Below are positions 7,701 through 8,264 of a stretch of DNA of 8,264 nt, one piece after another. Position numbers and translations under genes: made by a program. Where the stretch lies: NCBI GenBank assembly GCA_030744095.1, contig JASLRF010000043.1, forward strand, positions 1 through 8,264. Direction: 5' to 3'. The notes below the pieces were generated by a model. That model had not been told where the DNA came from. It made no database searches and saw only the letters and a list, made by a program, of their open reading frames with translations. The DNA is from Pirellulaceae bacterium. GTDB lineage: Bacteria > Planctomycetota > Planctomycetia > Pirellulales > Pirellulaceae. Each line of letters opens with the position of its first letter. Position 1 is the stretch's first letter.

Positions 7701-8130
7701 GCGGCGCCAAGTTGCATGGTCACTGGGCGCCTGCCAATCGCCCAAGGCGGCCAGAGCTTTGGCCGCCTTGTTGGATTCCGATCGAGCCGACATCTACATC
7801 CGCGCCGCTGTGCTCAGTTCGATCACTGCTGAAAACGGATCGGCAACGCTGGACGCCTTCCAGCAACTGCGTCGTAGTTCTCAGACAGGCTCACAAGAAC
7901 AGCCGCGAGACTTGCGGGACCTGTTATCGGTTGCCATTGGGATGGGTGATGCGTCGTCGATCCCTGCGATCATAGAATCGGTCGCGCCAACGACGGATGA
8001 TTCGGAAACAGAAAACGTCGCACTCGACGCTTCCATCACGTTGCTCGTCGCCGCCCTCGACACGGCGGATGCGAGAAGTCTGTCCAAGTTGACATTTAGT
8101 GCTGATTTCTGCAATTGGGTGCAGGCCTAG
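4720..8130 (+). CDS. Fusion: neutral-ceramidase-like domain + PVC-type dehydrogenase propeller + HEAT-like repeats, lacking the haem domain
   Basis: The 1136-residue product has three parts. Residues 52-465 resemble neutral/alkaline non-lysosomal ceramidase (PF04734 type): VGISKVDITPD, NIALTFTHSHCTP, YACHAVTLSFN, SGDWPGHA, GSDSNP and FLAGEV. By eye, likely zinc ligands are H140 or H142, H241, E393 and Y423. Residues 485-862 form a dehydrogenase propeller paralogous to the upstream gene (LVASEPLIQDP, GRLWVAEMNDYG, SSTDRWFRPV, AIWIVDMYRYVIEH), with acidic loops at 549-557 and 592-600. Residues 875-1120 are HEAT-like. Unlike its neighbour, the protein ends without a CxxCH domain, so it may be truncated or rely on a partner for electron transfer. 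The hydrophobic stretch 30-46 ending ATA-DE is an export signal; the 29 residues before it are repeat-encoded. ATG 4720 is the only in-frame ATG before the signal; GTG 4768 is possible. The amide substrate is unknown. Confidence 0.85.
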   Translation: MNRSLTHATVSLPLPRVTSPANGRGEVRRWVAVCLSFFLVVAPATADEPSIYEVGISKVDITPDYPIRLNGFGNRRKESEGVSQRIHARALAISAGEAKPMVLIAIDSLGVRIGMVDEVAARLQTSHGIPRENIALTFTHSHCTPKVNGASDNIFSTPIPAAHQEHIDVYTRELTDHIAEAARAAINNRQASRLEWASGKVRFSKNRRTPGGPVDHDLPTLFVRDAKSDQIRAVYVAYACHAVTLSFNQISGDWPGHAVESIERNIPGATALVSIGAGSDSNPIPGVQGDKVEIAKSQGAEIGAEVQRLLQTPRRPVTGAPAATLNRIDLPLNTLPTRDQLEELAKNGRQIGYNAITQLARLDRGEPLLAAIDYPIQTWSFGDSLSIVFLAGEVCVDYSSRLKTELDHERFWLNAYCNDFCSYIPSERLAREGGYGGGSETPYFALPTTLAAGLEQRIVDEVHRQVPDSFNVPPGTQGVAPKSPEASLRCLQTHDNLQIELVASEPLIQDPVAIDFGADGRLWVAEMNDYGHGVYESFEQNGRIRWLRDTNNDGHFDEARTFVDGLRFPTDVKVWRDGVLICDAPDILFARDENGDGVADSTKKLFSGFDVRNAQARVNSLRFGLDNWMYGSCGLFGGKIISHLTGETVDVTSRDFRLDPDTGVVEPATGRTQQGRCRNDWGDWFGCSNGTLIMHYPTKDRYARRSPYAAPAPPTVGAANAEALRLYPPKELVRFELSGAPGKATSACGLGIYRDSRLGPEFAGNAFTCEPVHQLVHRIVLEPSGLKFSGRRAVNEAQTEFLSSTDRWFRPVQMRTGPDGAIWIVDMYRYVIEHSRWIPQTTLAQLDVYAGRGRGRIYRILPRDVNTDGSLPAAPGLPTLEELSDEEVVQQLNQPNGTIRDLAQQLLIWRDAKSVAGDLMKLANSSEFPQSRIHALATLEALGQLNADVVRGALRSDHPEVVRHAVRLAEPLMNNTPELIEAVIGHIAHPSARVRRQVAWSLGACQSPKAARALAALLDSDRADIYIRAAVLSSITAENGSATLDAFQQLRRSSQTGSQEQPRDLRDLLSVAIGMGDASSIPAIIESVAPTTDDSETENVALDASITLLVAALDTADARSLSKLTFSADFCNWVQA
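4771..4794. repeat. Perfect 10-bp inverted repeat (GC-rich hairpin), probably a dispersed genomic repeat
   Basis: ACCTCTCCCG and CGGGAGAGGT are exact reverse complements separated by the four bases CAAA. Similar CTCTCCC...GGGAGAG palindromes are abundant as short dispersed repeats in many GC-rich bacterial genomes, and when translated give peptides of the type seen here (SPANGRGE). It lies inside the first 80 bases of the fusion gene, upstream of its hydrophobic signal core. In the transcript it would form a strong hairpin shortly after the start codon. The inverted repeat is directly visible; its dispersed nature is recalled, not searched. Confidence 0.7.
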
Positions 8131-8264
8131 GCTGCGCCAAAGTTAGTATTGCTTGAGCTGGGCGATCGTTCGGGTTTTGTTTACGCTTTTCTATTCCGAC
8201 AGGGCGATGCGACGCTGAGATTGTACGCTCGACGGAAGGTTGTCTTGGCACCAATTGACGACAT
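8131..8264. other. 3' tail with no recognisable gene or terminator
   Basis: After the TAG at 8128-8130 I find no convincing gene, hairpin-plus-T-run terminator or haem-domain remnant on either strand. The frame of the fusion gene stays open for 44 codons after the stop, but the translation resembles nothing expected at the end of this family. Two short open frames on the - strand run in from the right edge, with stops at 8191-8193 and 8181-8183. Either could be the end of a convergent gene, but they are too short to call. Confidence 0.4.

Noticed and set aside
8131..8264. Amber readthrough or a continuing reading frame after the fusion gene stop
   Set aside because: The 44 open codons are within chance expectation, and the translation does not resemble HEAT or haem-domain sequence.
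8191..8264. C-terminus of a convergent gene on the - strand
   Set aside because: Only about 24 codons are visible, a second - strand frame is equally open, and nothing recognisable is encoded.

Overview
The window is about 8.3 kb with moderate GC content. It carries four genes on the + strand, all transcribed in the same direction and closely spaced (gaps of 56, 49 and 7 bases). The protein families point to a planctomycete, or at least a member of the Planctomycetota/Verrucomicrobiota group. Two genes carry the 'Pirellula/Verrucomicrobium-type' membrane-bound dehydrogenase propeller, one of them with the matching C-terminal CxxCH haem domain. The other two encode a PQQ-like beta-propeller and an exported lactonase-family propeller. 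Family assignments come from reading the translated sequence and from recall, not from a database search.

Layout: (1) 1-332, the 3' end of a PQQ-like beta-propeller protein whose start lies outside the window. (2) 389-1534, an exported seven-bladed propeller of the lactonase family (Pgl/CMLE-like, 381 aa). (3) 1584-4712, a 1042-aa exported PVC-type dehydrogenase with a propeller domain, HEAT-like helical repeats and a c-type haem domain (CAVCH at residues 913-917). (4) 4720-8130, a 1136-aa exported fusion of a neutral-ceramidase-like amidohydrolase domain with a second PVC-type dehydrogenase propeller and HEAT-like repeats. This last protein stops without the haem domain that ends its neighbour. 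(5) 8131-8264, a short tail with no recognisable gene or terminator.

The four genes look like one operon for extracytoplasmic chemistry. The three complete products have export signals, and three of the four are propeller or dehydrogenase-like. An economical hypothesis is that a sugar or polyol is oxidised to a lactone by the dehydrogenase(s), electrons pass to the haem domain, and the exported lactonase opens the lactone. The ceramidase-like domain may release a substrate from a lipid or amide-linked conjugate. This is inference from family membership and gene order; no substrate can be read from the sequence.

The points most worth checking are the ceramidase-dehydrogenase fusion, its missing haem domain and abrupt 3' end, and an N-terminal extension of the same gene that is encoded by a perfect GC-rich inverted repeat resembling a dispersed genomic repeat.
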